In this document: in pieces, positions 9,116-17,694 of the stretch
How positions within the stretch are numbered: the first letter of the stretch is position 1
Layout: each line of letters begins with the position of its first letter
Assembly (NCBI RefSeq): GCF_000818195.1
Contig: NZ_JTHL01000001.1
Coordinates: forward strand, 7,483,852-7,547,851
DNA: 64,000 nucleotides
Direction: 5' to 3'
Source: Streptomyces sp. 150FB
GTDB taxonomy: Bacteria > Actinomycetota > Actinomycetes > Streptomycetales > Streptomycetaceae
Made by a program: the position numbers and the translations under genes
Notes under the pieces: generated by a model
Told to the model about the DNA's origin: nothing
Database searches by the model: none
What the model saw: the letters and a program-made list of their open reading frames with translations, nothing else

Positions 9116-10087
9116 ATGACCCCCGAATCCCGGACCCGTACCCGGACCCGGACGTGGGACGTTCATCGTCTGCCACCTGCCGAGGGCAAGACCTTCCTGG
9201 TCACCGGTGGCAACGCGGGGATCGGCTACTTCGTCGCCGAACAGCTCGCCGGAACCGGGGCCGACATCGTGCTCGGCAGCCGGGACCCCGTGAAGGCTGA
9301 AGCCGCCATGGCCTCGATCCGCTCCCGCGTCCCCGGCGCGCGCGTGCGTCACCTGCGGCTCGACCTCGCCGACCTGTCGTCTCTCAGGACCTCTGTGGAC
9401 ACACTGGAACTCGACCACCTCGACGCCGTGGTCCACAACGCCGGGGTCGCGCTCGACGAACCGCGGCGCCGCGAAACCAAGGACGGCAACGAGCTCATGT
9501 TCGGGACCAACCATCTCGGCCACTTCGCGCTGACCCGATGGCTGGCACCCCTGCTGTCGGCCGCGCCGGGGGGCCGTGTCGTCACGGTCGGCAGCTTCGC
9601 GGCGAAGTCCGAGCGACTGGATCTGGACGATCTCCAGTCCACCGAGGACTACCGGCCGAAGCGCACCTACGGGCGGTCGAAGCTGGCGCAGATGTACTTC
9701 GGCCTCGAACTCGACCGCCGGTTGCGGGCCGCCGACAGCGCGGTGCTCAGTGTGGTGGTCCACCCGGGTGGCGCACTGGATTCCCTTACGCCCGACCGCC
9801 CGCCGCTGCACATGAGGACTGCCGGTGAGCGGCTGGGCGGCCTGCCCCCCGGCCTCGTCCTCCAGGGCAAGGACGCCGGAGCGTGGCCCGCGGTGCGGGC
9901 CGTCCTCGACCCGGAGGTGCGGGGAGGGGAGCTGTGGGGACCGAGGCTTTTCGGCCTACGGGGCAGGCCACGGCCGGAGCCCCCCTACAGTCACCTGGCC
10001 GATACCACGGTCGCGGCTCGCCTCTGGGACGCCAGTTGCGAACTGGCCGACGTCGACCAGGATCTCGGTCTCCTCCGGGCGTCCTAG
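9116..10087 (+). CDS. Short-chain dehydrogenase/reductase
   Basis: This 323-residue oxidoreductase has a Rossmann fold. The nucleotide-binding TGGNAGIG is near residue 30 and VVHNAGVA near 105. GRVVTVGS carries the catalytic serine near 155, and YGRSKLAQ supplies the catalytic Tyr/Lys (YxxxK) near residue 183. GSRD after the second strand suggests NADP(H) use. It resembles the retinol-dehydrogenase-like SDRs common in actinomycetes. ATG 9116 is preceded by GAGGAG. The first dozen residues contain an (RT)n repeat. The substrate is unknown. Confidence 0.85.
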   Translation: MTPESRTRTRTRTWDVHRLPPAEGKTFLVTGGNAGIGYFVAEQLAGTGADIVLGSRDPVKAEAAMASIRSRVPGARVRHLRLDLADLSSLRTSVDTLELDHLDAVVHNAGVALDEPRRRETKDGNELMFGTNHLGHFALTRWLAPLLSAAPGGRVVTVGSFAAKSERLDLDDLQSTEDYRPKRTYGRSKLAQMYFGLELDRRLRAADSAVLSVVVHPGGALDSLTPDRPPLHMRTAGERLGGLPPGLVLQGKDAGAWPAVRAVLDPEVRGGELWGPRLFGLRGRPRPEPPYSHLADTTVAARLWDASCELADVDQDLGLLRAS

Positions 10088-10099
10088 GTTCCGACAGAT

Positions 10100-10130
10100 C
10101 CTGGCGTCACCGCACCGCGGGTACGCCAGG
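10100..10130. terminator. Possible terminator between convergent genes
   Basis: CCTGGCGT (10100-10107) and ACGCCAGG (10123-10130) form an 8-base stem with a 15-base loop, 13 bases after the SDR stop. It lies between convergent genes, so it may act in both directions. It is weaker than the other hairpins in the window. Confidence 0.4.
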
Positions 10131-10194
10131 TGTCGAGGTCGACGACGACCTGCGGGCCGGGCTGGACCTCAGTTGGCCCGCGTGGTCAGGAGCG

Positions 10195-10968
10195 TCAGCC
10201 CTTGCCCAGGCTACGGTCGAGGAGGGGGAGCAGGCGGTCCCAGTGGCGCCGCATCGCTGAGGCGTTGAAGGCCTCGGTGTCGGCCATGGTGAAGCCGTGG
10301 ATGGTGCCGGGGTATATCTCGGCGGTGTCGCCGATACCCGCCTCGCCCAGGATCCGGTTGAGCTCGCCGATGCTCTCGGCCGTCATGTCGCCTTCGGCGA
10401 GGCCGAGATGGAGCTGCGCCGTCAGCTTGGGGAAGAGGCAGTGCGGGCTGTCGGCCGCGTCGGAGACCAAGGGGCTGGGGTGGAATCCGGCGACGGCGCC
10501 CACCTGGTCGGGGTGAGCGGCTGCGGTACGTATCGCCAGGGGGCCACCCATGCAGTAGCCGATCACGGCGACCGGCCCGGGGCTGACCTCGGGCCGCGCG
10601 GTGAGGAACCTGAGATAGGCGTCGGCGTCGCGCAGGGCACGTTCGGTGGTGTGCGCCTGGATCAACGGCATGAGCCGCGCGAAGACCGCGGGCCGTACCT
10701 CTTCTCCGATGTACTCGGGAAGTTCCACCACCGGTGCCGGCCCGTGCCGGTAGTAGAGGTTGGGGACGAGTACGTAGTACCCGTGCCCGGCCAGCTCGCA
10801 GGCCATCTCCTCCAGCACGGGCCGCAGTCCGAAGGCGTCCTGGTACAGCAGCACCCCCGGGTGCCGCTCGCCATCCTCGGGGAAGGCGGCGAAAGCGTCG
10901 GCCTGGCCGTCGGTGGTGGGAATCCGCAGTGTCCTGGTGGTGCTCACGTGGGCGTGTTCGTGATCCAT
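10195..10968 (-). CDS. Dienelactone hydrolase family protein
   Basis: The product is a 257-residue alpha/beta hydrolase. The catalytic triad is visible: Cys in GYCMGG (about residue 141), an Asp region further on, and His in YPGTIHGF (about 225). Cysteine as nucleophile is the mark of dienelactone hydrolases rather than serine esterases. LYQDAFGLR near residue 43 supplies the conserved oxyanion strand. The family hydrolyses enol-lactones in aromatic degradation, but many actinomycete members have unknown substrates. There is no aromatic-catabolism gene nearby. The gene is convergent with the SDR. Confidence 0.85.
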   Translation of the reverse strand: MDHEHAHVSTTRTLRIPTTDGQADAFAAFPEDGERHPGVLLYQDAFGLRPVLEEMACELAGHGYYVLVPNLYYRHGPAPVVELPEYIGEEVRPAVFARLMPLIQAHTTERALRDADAYLRFLTARPEVSPGPVAVIGYCMGGPLAIRTAAAHPDQVGAVAGFHPSPLVSDAADSPHCLFPKLTAQLHLGLAEGDMTAESIGELNRILGEAGIGDTAEIYPGTIHGFTMADTEAFNASAMRRHWDRLLPLLDRSLGKG

Positions 10969-11064
10969 CTCCGTGACCCTAGTGGGGGAGTTCGCCGTTC
11001 GTAACGTGGTTTCGCAGAGCGGGCGCCGCGGCGCGAACCCGGTCGATGTCGGCTGGAGTGGTGG

Positions 11065-11616
11065 TCACCAGATCTCGTCGACCAGTTCTTGCAGGGAGAG
11101 GTTCCACTGGGAGTCCTCATCGGCAAACGGTGTTGTGTCGAACTCCTCGACGGCCAGCCTGAAGCGCTCGGCGAGTTCCACCGGCTCCAAGGTCTCGTTC
11201 TCGTGGTCGACTTCGAGCTTCCGGAACTCGATCAGCGCACGAAGGAACGACTCGACGTCCCGGTGGAGAAGGATGTAACCCGTCTCGCCCTCCGGGAACG
11301 CGTATACCTTTCCGGACCCCGGATCAAGCGCGATGAGTGAGGTGAACAGATTTCCCAGCATCCACCAGGACCGGCTCTCCGGGGGGCACGGGAAGTTGTA
11401 GTAATCGAATCGGTTTCCGAGAGCTACCGGGTCCATTTCCGCGTCATACGGGTCTTCGGGATCGATCCGCGAAGAGAAGACTTCGGAATGAGGTAGCCCC
11501 ACGAGGCTCAGAAGGGATCCGGCACGCGGATCAACGTCGGCATATTGTGGAAAAAATACCACGTTCTCCAGGCCGTAGGCTTCGATCATTCCCGCAGGGG
11601 ACACTGAAAAATTCAC
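11065..11616 (-). CDS. SUKH-4 family immunity protein
   Basis: This 183-residue protein has the SUKH-4 pattern: an N-terminal helix (MIEAYGLENVVFFP), then GLPHSEVF. WWMLGNLFTSLIALDPGSGKVYAFPEG forms the strand pair, and a helix follows (VESFLRALIEFRKLE). SUKH proteins neutralise polymorphic toxins, often nucleic-acid-targeting ones. The gene lies 17 bases downstream of the deaminase toxin on the same strand, the standard toxin-then-immunity order. It is acidic overall. It very probably protects the producer from that toxin (inference from family and position). Confidence 0.8.
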   Translation of the reverse strand: MNFSVSPAGMIEAYGLENVVFFPQYADVDPRAGSLLSLVGLPHSEVFSSRIDPEDPYDAEMDPVALGNRFDYYNFPCPPESRSWWMLGNLFTSLIALDPGSGKVYAFPEGETGYILLHRDVESFLRALIEFRKLEVDHENETLEPVELAERFRLAVEEFDTTPFADEDSQWNLSLQELVDEIW

Positions 11617-11633
11617 TGGTACATCCTAGCGCA

Positions 11634-13238
11634 TCACAGAACTAGCAGTTTCTTCAGTTGATTGACATAGGCTATGTGCTCCTTGTTGGTCGTCTTCCCG
11701 CTCGCGTCATAATAATCTGCGGCATGCGTGACTTTTAAGTCGTCAGAGAAATGGTAATCGAGCCAGCGTGCACAGACGGGGTTCTTCTGACAGGGTTCGC
11801 GCGAGCTGAACACCTCGGTGAGGCCGTTTTGCAGCCCACCATGGATCAGCGGCCGGCCGATCATGCGCTCGGAGTGACCGAGTTTGTTGCTGTAGCCGAC
11901 GAGGATGGACTCCCGGCCCTTGGCGTCGAAGTAGCGACCGGCGGCGTAGTTGGTTCCTTTGCTGTCGCCACGGGCTTTGCGCGCCGCATGTGTGGCCTCC
12001 GCGAGGTCGTAACCGTAAGGGTCCACCTTCTTTGAGACGACCCGCCCCTTGTGGTCACTGTCGGCGTGAAAGTCCGCCTTTTCCTTGTCGGTCTTCGGGA
12101 TGTAATAGGTGTCCGTCGGCCTGACAATCCCGTCGAGGCGCGTCCTGTCGTGGTCGTCGAGTTTACCCGTGGTGCCGTCGGGATGGACTCTCTGTATTGT
12201 TCCGTCAGCGTTCAGAAGGTACGTCCGCTGCTCGGCGTCCGGCCCCTTCTTCTCCGCAATACGGTTGACTTCGTCGCGGATATCTTGGTCGTTGTCCTTG
12301 TGGATCTTGGATGTTGACTTGACTCGGTCGGGTAAGGTCTCCGTGACATGCTTCGTGATCTTTCCGAGTGCACGGTCCGTGCCTTTGATGGCGCCGTTCA
12401 GAACACTGTCAAAAGCCTGGGTGAACGGGTCACGCCCCTTGCTCCTTCCGAAAGCGTTTTTCGCCTTCGTCAGGTGTGTCGAGGCGTTCAGGTGCATTTC
12501 TCTGCCGTGCGCCGAGACTTTCCCTGCTCCGTCCTCGAACTCGACGTGATCGATATGTGTGACCACCGCGCCCGACCCCGATATCCCACTCGCCGAGGCC
12601 AGTTGCATGCCGCCGTGGCCGCCCTTGCCACCGGCCGTGCCACCTCCGCCTGCGGAGGGTACGGAGAACGCACCCGAGACGAGGTCGAGCGCCACGTCCT
12701 CGACCATCGCCTCCAGCTTCGCGTTGACCGGCTCGGTGATCTTGGCGAGGACCTCGTCGACGATCCGGTCCACGGCCTCGTCGATGATCCGCTTGACGAG
12801 CTGTCGCATCGCGGTGACCTCGGCGGCGCCGATCAGCGCGGAAAGGCCGCCGGTGACGACGGCGAGTCCCGCGGAGATGCCCACCGAGGCCGCCATGCTC
12901 GCGAGTTCGATCTCGGCCTTGGTCTTCAAGCCGAAGATGATGTCCGCGAGGACGTCACAGGCAGTCGCGAACAGCCGGGCCAGCGCCGGTAGTTTCTCCA
13001 GGTGACTGGCCTTGACGTGGCCCCAGTGCTTCTCCATCGCGTCGACGGACCAGCCCTCGGAAGAGGACAGAATCCGGGTGACCGCCTTGTGCGCGTCCCC
13101 GCCGTGTCCCTCGAACTTGTCCGCGAAATCTCGCATGGCGGTGGCCATTTCGCGGTAGTCGTCCTCGTCCACGTTCGGGAACTTGATCCCGATGAAGTCC
13201 AGGACGTCGTCGAGCCAGCCCGGAATCGTGTAGCCCAT
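11634..13238 (-). CDS. Polymorphic toxin with C-terminal nucleic-acid deaminase domain
   Basis: The product has 534 residues and is modular. Residues 1-110 form a helical WXG100/ESX-like head (WSVDAMEKHWG near residue 60). Residues 110-180 include hydrophobic helices with Gly-rich and Ala-rich segments. Residues 190-225 are a Gly/Ser-rich linker. The C-terminal 150 residues carry a zinc-dependent deaminase signature: His455-Ser-Glu457, then PC at 482-483 and a second Cys at 489. His and the two Cys bind zinc, and Glu shuttles protons. This HSE...PCx5C arrangement matches bacterial toxin deaminases that act on DNA, RNA or nucleotides. I cannot assign the exact clade. There is no Sec/Tat signal, so export by an ESX-type machine is likely. 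The SUKH gene directly downstream is its immunity partner. Confidence 0.8.
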   Translation of the reverse strand: MGYTIPGWLDDVLDFIGIKFPNVDEDDYREMATAMRDFADKFEGHGGDAHKAVTRILSSSEGWSVDAMEKHWGHVKASHLEKLPALARLFATACDVLADIIFGLKTKAEIELASMAASVGISAGLAVVTGGLSALIGAAEVTAMRQLVKRIIDEAVDRIVDEVLAKITEPVNAKLEAMVEDVALDLVSGAFSVPSAGGGGTAGGKGGHGGMQLASASGISGSGAVVTHIDHVEFEDGAGKVSAHGREMHLNASTHLTKAKNAFGRSKGRDPFTQAFDSVLNGAIKGTDRALGKITKHVTETLPDRVKSTSKIHKDNDQDIRDEVNRIAEKKGPDAEQRTYLLNADGTIQRVHPDGTTGKLDDHDRTRLDGIVRPTDTYYIPKTDKEKADFHADSDHKGRVVSKKVDPYGYDLAEATHAARKARGDSKGTNYAAGRYFDAKGRESILVGYSNKLGHSERMIGRPLIHGGLQNGLTEVFSSREPCQKNPVCARWLDYHFSDDLKVTHAADYYDASGKTTNKEHIAYVNQLKKLLVL

Positions 13239-13370
13239 CCCCCGTCGTCCCCTTCTCGTCGGCCCCTACGATGCGCGTGCGAAGAACGTAGCGACCCAAC
13301 TGCCAAGTAGGTAAGGGGAATTGAAGGCTATGGCGGGACTGTGGCAACACTGTTTCCAGATTGGCCTGTT

Positions 13371-15044
13371 TCAGGCGAGGCGAAGGCAGACGAGCGTCTC
13401 GTCCGTGCCCACGATCATCTGCTCCGCAGGTGTCAACACCACTGCGTTCACGTGGATGCCGGGGCGGAAGCGGCGCACAGTGTCACTGTCCAGGGCACGG
13501 TGTTCGACCAGGCCGTCGGCCCAGGCGGTTGCCAGCACCGGGCCGCCCTCGGTGGCTGCCACGGCCAGCGCTGTCACGGCGCAGGGCCGCGACAGCACGG
13601 GAGAGGCCATGGGATCGGCGTGCGGCGCCCAAGCCCGGACCGTACCGTCCATACCCCCGCTGTAGAGCACGGGAACAGTCCCGCCACCCTCGGCGAGCTG
13701 AAGATCCAACGCCGCCAGAGCCGTCACCGGTCCACGGTGGAGTGTGGCCGTATGCGGATCGGCGCCGTTCTCCGTGAAGGCGTGCACTGCCCCAGCCCCG
13801 TCGGCCACCGCCAGCACCCTGTCCGCGGACGCCAGCGCCGTCACGGTGAGTTTCCGCGCGTAGGCCCTTACGTCGTCCAGGAGTTGCTCCAGTGGCGTGG
13901 CACCGCCACCCAGCAGTGCGGAGAGCCCCGTGCCGGAGGCTGTTGGGGCGCCGCGCTGGGTGTGCGGCCGCCCCTGGGCGTCGACAGTCGTAACGGTGCC
14001 GTCCGGATGCGCGGCCAGAGCCGTCGGCAGAGGCACCGGCGCTGAGAGACGCCCGACGGGTACGGCGTCCTCGCTCCGCAGCAGACGGATGGTCCCCTGG
14101 TGGTCGGCCACCACCAACTGCCCGGCGAGCGGCCCGCGTCCGGCGGCGAGGGCGCGGGTCGGGCCGGTCCACGGCGGCGCGATGTCGCCCCTCACGCGCC
14201 GCCAGATGACGCGCCACGGGGCGCCCTCGGTCAAGCTCGCGAGCGCCTGCGGCAAGCGTGGGTCCGCGTCGTCGCCCAGCGCGGCCAGCAGTACGACGGC
14301 CCGGTCCGCTCTTTCCTGCTCCCGCGTCAGGGAGGCGCCCGCCCGGAGCCACGCCGCCCGCAGACCTCCGTGACCATCACCGGACCGCTCGTACAGCGTG
14401 GAGACGCGCCAGGGGTCCGCCGCGCAGACAGCGGCGGGGTCGTCGAGATCGAGCAGCTCCTCATCCACGGTGTCGGCGTCCGCCGCGACCGGCCTCGGCT
14501 CCGCTGCCCGTTCGGCGTACCGCTCCTGGTCGGTCCACCGGGTCTCATCAAGATCCATGACTGCGGACCGGACGGTCGTGAGTCTCTCGTACTCGGTCTC
14601 CGTACTCCCGCTCCGCATCTCGACGATCAGCCGGACATGTCCAACGTCCAGGAGCGCCAAGGCCAGTTCGGTGACCGCTCCGGGGTCATCGGCTGCGTGA
14701 AGGTCCGGGAGTACGATCACGGTGCGGCGCGCGTCCCGCGCCAGCATGCTCACCAGCTCCCCCGGAGTACGGGCCACCACCGACAACTGATCGGCAAGCA
14801 TCCATGCCGCCGTCGTCGCTGTCCGGCCCGCGAGCGGCACGAAGCCATGCACCCTGCGTTCCACCTCCGTGGCCGGCCGGGTGCCGTGGGCGATCAACCA
14901 GGCCAACAGTGTCGACTTGCCGCACCTCGCGCCGCCGGTGACCATGCACAGCCTCGGGGCCGCGGAATCGGCCAGCCACGAGAGGAGTGCGGCGGCTGCC
15001 GGTTCCCGCCCCGCCGCCGGCCGCCCCCACCGTCCCGCGGTCAC
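13371..15044 (-). CDS. P-loop NTPase with WD40/propeller-like C-terminal half
   Basis: This 557-residue protein starts at GTG 15044, overlapping the upstream deaminase stop (GTGA), so the two are translationally coupled. A longer open frame to 15641 exists but merely shadows the upstream gene. Walker A is GGARCGKST at residues 37-45, with a Walker B-like TVIVLPDLHAAD near residue 115. A helical middle part follows. From about residue 300 there are repeated blade-like units (LVVADHQGTIRLL, VLAVADGAGAVHAF, VLYSGGMDGTVRAW, VLATAWADGLVEH), as in WD40 propellers. This is a STAND-like layout of NTPase plus repeat sensor. It probably senses a ligand and controls the coupled deaminase (inference). 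Confidence 0.75.
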   Translation of the reverse strand: MTAGRWGRPAAGREPAAAALLSWLADSAAPRLCMVTGGARCGKSTLLAWLIAHGTRPATEVERRVHGFVPLAGRTATTAAWMLADQLSVVARTPGELVSMLARDARRTVIVLPDLHAADDPGAVTELALALLDVGHVRLIVEMRSGSTETEYERLTTVRSAVMDLDETRWTDQERYAERAAEPRPVAADADTVDEELLDLDDPAAVCAADPWRVSTLYERSGDGHGGLRAAWLRAGASLTREQERADRAVVLLAALGDDADPRLPQALASLTEGAPWRVIWRRVRGDIAPPWTGPTRALAAGRGPLAGQLVVADHQGTIRLLRSEDAVPVGRLSAPVPLPTALAAHPDGTVTTVDAQGRPHTQRGAPTASGTGLSALLGGGATPLEQLLDDVRAYARKLTVTALASADRVLAVADGAGAVHAFTENGADPHTATLHRGPVTALAALDLQLAEGGGTVPVLYSGGMDGTVRAWAPHADPMASPVLSRPCAVTALAVAATEGGPVLATAWADGLVEHRALDSDTVRRFRPGIHVNAVVLTPAEQMIVGTDETLVCLRLA

Positions 15045-15916
15045 TGAGGTCCGGTCCGCTGCGCGGCGTACGTGATCAGCTCCTTGAGTCCCGCTTCCCG
15101 CGAGTCCGCCGTGTCTCCGTAGTCGAAGCTGTGTGTGAACTCCGCCTGTGGGAAGGTCTGCTGGAGCCACGCCGCGCAGTAGTGGCCGGGCATCACGCAG
15201 GGCTGGAGCTCGCAGTACACCCGGCGCACCCGCTCCGGAGCCACTCCCTCCGCGGAGAGACGCGCCCACAGCAGTTCCTCGGGGTGCGCCTTGCCAGGGC
15301 CCGTCATCTCCGTGGCGATCTGTTTTCCTCCGGCGTCGTCCACGTACTCGAAGGCCGACGAGAACGGGAAGTTGAGCGTGTGACGTACATCGTCCAGCAC
15401 GCGCGGCCACCAGCTCTCGTGGTCCTCGAAGGCGTCCGGGTCGATCTGCCGCAGCTCCGCGGTCAGTTCCCGGAAGGCTGCGGCCGCCTCGGGGAGGCTC
15501 CTGGACGAAGCGATCACCGGGAGGAGCCGGTCCAGCGAAGCCAGTGATGTAGTGAACGCCTCGACATCGCCGCTGACGAACAGATCGGGCTCGGGACGTG
15601 CCAGGAACACCGCCCGTACGTCTCCCTCGGGCCGCACGCACAGGTGAGCCAGGCGATCCGTGCCGAGCCGGATCCAGTCGACTCGCTCGTCCCGCATTAC
15701 GAGCCCGCGGTGACCGGTGAACATTCCCAACGTCAGGCCGTCGGTCCCGCCGGCCGCGGTGAAGTACGGGGCCACGTGCAGGGGAACGCCTACTTCGCGC
15801 AGCACCCGGCGGACGGTCTCGGACAGTCCTGCTCCGTACGAGCTGGGCACCACGATCCGGCGCAGGCCCTCAGGACCGAAGTGGGCGACGGACGGGTCCG
15901 GAACGTGCTCGGACAT
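15041..15916 (-). CDS. SUKH-4/nucleic-acid deaminase fusion protein
   Basis: The product has 291 residues. The N-terminal half (about 1-165) has a SUKH-4-like pattern: VGVPLHVAPYF, then IRLGTDRLAHLCVRPEGDVRAVFL. The C-terminal half has a deaminase signature: His211-Pro-Glu213, PC at 239-240 and a second Cys at 247 (PCVMPGHYC). Such proteins are annotated in actinomycetes as nucleic acid/nucleotide deaminases. The stop overlaps the GTG of the ATPase gene by 4 bases, implying stoichiometric production. There is no export signal, so it should act in the cytoplasm. Whether the substrate is a free nucleotide, DNA or RNA cannot be told. Confidence 0.75.
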   Translation of the reverse strand: MSEHVPDPSVAHFGPEGLRRIVVPSSYGAGLSETVRRVLREVGVPLHVAPYFTAAGGTDGLTLGMFTGHRGLVMRDERVDWIRLGTDRLAHLCVRPEGDVRAVFLARPEPDLFVSGDVEAFTTSLASLDRLLPVIASSRSLPEAAAAFRELTAELRQIDPDAFEDHESWWPRVLDDVRHTLNFPFSSAFEYVDDAGGKQIATEMTGPGKAHPEELLWARLSAEGVAPERVRRVYCELQPCVMPGHYCAAWLQQTFPQAEFTHSFDYGDTADSREAGLKELITYAAQRTGPQ

Positions 15917-16095
15917 CGGGCTCCCTGGTCACGGCAGGCTGGCGGACGCCATCACCCTAAGGTGTGTCTCCCCGATGAGGTAGTTCGTTGTTCCGGCCAT
16001 GCTCAGCGGCCGGGATCCGGCTGACGGGCGGCCGTCTCGGCAACACTCTCGGCTCCCCGAACTGAACATCTCGCCCACCGAGAGGCCCCCGCACG
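15917..16095. other. Intergenic spacer
   Basis: The spacer lies between the poly-gamma-glutamate operon end and the start of the deaminase gene. It should hold the deaminase-ATPase promoter. I see no gene or strong repeat. Confidence 0.4.
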
Positions 16096-17190
16096 TCAGA
16101 GGCGCTTCGCGCTGCGCAGCGCCGTCGCGTAGTAGCCGTTGCCGTCGAGGCGTGATGTGCCGCCTATGTCGCCGATCGTGGGGCCGTTGACCTCTTTCCT
16201 GCTGGACACGAACATCTGGTGACCGTCTCTGTCGTTGCCCAGATACATGCCCACGTGGTCGAGCCGATCGTCGGTGTCGTTGTCCAGCTCGAAGAACACC
16301 AGGTCGCCCGGTTGCAGGACGCTGATGAGATTCGGCCGCTCGTATTCCGGTGCCGGACCTGAGAGTTTGATGATGTCCGTACCGACCGTGGAGCGTGCCA
16401 TTCCGTTCGCCGTGCGGGGCAGGCCGGCTCCCGAAGTGTCGGACGACATCAGCGGAAAGTGGGCCCGATAGCCGAATATCAGCCGCATGAAACCCGAACA
16501 GTCGACGGAACGGTAGCGCGCGCTTTTCGGTCGTGCGGTGACGCCGTCGCTGAACGTGTGGGGGCTGCCGAGGTAGTCGTAGAAGTCGGACTGCTCCAGC
16601 CGGAGGTCGCGGGCCTCGCCGCCCGCCGGATTGATCGGCCCGTAGGCCGCGTCACCGGCGTACGCAATGCCCTTGGCGTCCTTCTTGACCGGCGCGCCCT
16701 CGACGTACTGGAAGGCGTGGGCGAGGAGGTCGTCCTCCTCGTTTCCGGCGAACTCGCCGTACCAGTCCATGAACCACTTCTCCTTCTCGGCGCCCTTCTT
16801 CCACACCGCGGGCATCAGCCGCACCCAATTCTCGGTCACCACACGGGAGTTGGTGTCGGCCGGCTCGGCGAAGGTACGGCTCGGGCCCGTGAGCGTCGCG
16901 GTGCGCGCGCCGTCGGTGAACGTGGCGAGGACGTCACCGTCCTTGCCGCGCAGCGCGGAACGGGCCGGGTTCGACAGCCGTTCCCAGGTCGGTTCGCCCG
17001 GTTCACCCGGTTCGGCGTCGCCGGCCGACGTCAGGTCCGGGGTGTCGGTGATGACCTGGACCGCGGGTGCCTTCGCCTGTTCGTCCTTGCGCAGGTCGTA
17101 CGTCAGGAAGACGCTGCCGGCCAGCAGCGTGAGGAGCGTCAGGGCGTGCAGGAACCGGCGGGTTCCCCGCCCCTCGGACTGAGCACTCAT
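16096..17190 (-). CDS. Membrane-anchored NlpC/P60-type peptidase in the PGA operon
   Basis: The product has 364 residues. The N-terminal membrane anchor is at about 12-28 (HALTLLTLLAGSVFLTYDL), followed by an acidic, Pro-rich linker. The C-terminal domain has the NlpC/P60 catalytic Cys in VDCSGFM (about residue 228) and the His in LDHVGMYLG (about 315), preceded by LQPGDLVFF. Family members cleave gamma-glutamyl bonds in cell wall or in poly-gamma-glutamate. PgdS of Bacillus is such a PGA hydrolase beside pgsBCA. Here the gene is 21 bases after capC, so a role in releasing or trimming PGA is likely (inference). Confidence 0.8.
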   Translation of the reverse strand: MSAQSEGRGTRRFLHALTLLTLLAGSVFLTYDLRKDEQAKAPAVQVITDTPDLTSAGDAEPGEPGEPTWERLSNPARSALRGKDGDVLATFTDGARTATLTGPSRTFAEPADTNSRVVTENWVRLMPAVWKKGAEKEKWFMDWYGEFAGNEEDDLLAHAFQYVEGAPVKKDAKGIAYAGDAAYGPINPAGGEARDLRLEQSDFYDYLGSPHTFSDGVTARPKSARYRSVDCSGFMRLIFGYRAHFPLMSSDTSGAGLPRTANGMARSTVGTDIIKLSGPAPEYERPNLISVLQPGDLVFFELDNDTDDRLDHVGMYLGNDRDGHQMFVSSRKEVNGPTIGDIGGTSRLDGNGYYATALRSAKRL

Positions 17191-17211
17191 GAGGATTCAG
17201 CTCCCGTGGGG

Positions 17212-17694
17212 TCAGGCTGACGGCAGGGCGCCGAGCAGGATGCCGGCGGTGAGGACGACGTACGCCATGAGCGTGACCGAGCCGGTGGCCAGCACGGTCG
17301 CGCCCTTGGGCTGGCGGACGAGCTGGTAGGCGATGAGCCCCGGCACGATGAAGCCGAGCGTCTGGTTGGAGTACAGCAGGGGGAATTCCAGCGACAGCGC
17401 GATCATCACGGTCCCCTGGAGGAGCACTCCGATGAGGACGACGGCGGAGAACAGCCGCTTCCCGTAGAGGATCACGAAGCGCTGGACGACCAGCGTGCAG
17501 AGGTACGTCAGTACGGTCACGCCGACGACCATCGCGGCGCGCTGAAGGTCCTCGACGAGGGTCAGCGCCAGCCAGCCCGGGGTGATCATGCCACCCGGCG
17601 AGAGGTTGGTCGCGAGATAGCAGACCAGGGAGAACATCAGGCCCAGACCGATGCCGATCGCGGCGATCTCGGGGGTGAGGACTGAGGGGATCAA
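17212..17694 (-). CDS. capC: Poly-gamma-glutamate biosynthesis protein PgsC/CapC
   Basis: This 160-residue membrane protein has about five helices and the family start IAAIGIGLGLMFSLVCYLA, followed by NLSPGGMITPGWLAL. It works with CapB as the membrane part of the PGA synthase. ATG 17694 overlaps the capB stop by 4 bases, so the pair is coupled. The length is as expected for CapC. Confidence 0.9.
   Translation of the reverse strand: MIPSVLTPEIAAIGIGLGLMFSLVCYLATNLSPGGMITPGWLALTLVEDLQRAAMVVGVTVLTYLCTLVVQRFVILYGKRLFSAVVLIGVLLQGTVMIALSLEFPLLYSNQTLGFIVPGLIAYQLVRQPKGATVLATGSVTLMAYVVLTAGILLGALPSA

Noticed and set aside
15045..15641. 199-codon N-terminal extension of the P-loop ATPase gene
   Set aside because: The extension lies wholly inside the deaminase gene in another frame, is Arg/Gly-rich, and a GTGA overlap start exists at 15044.
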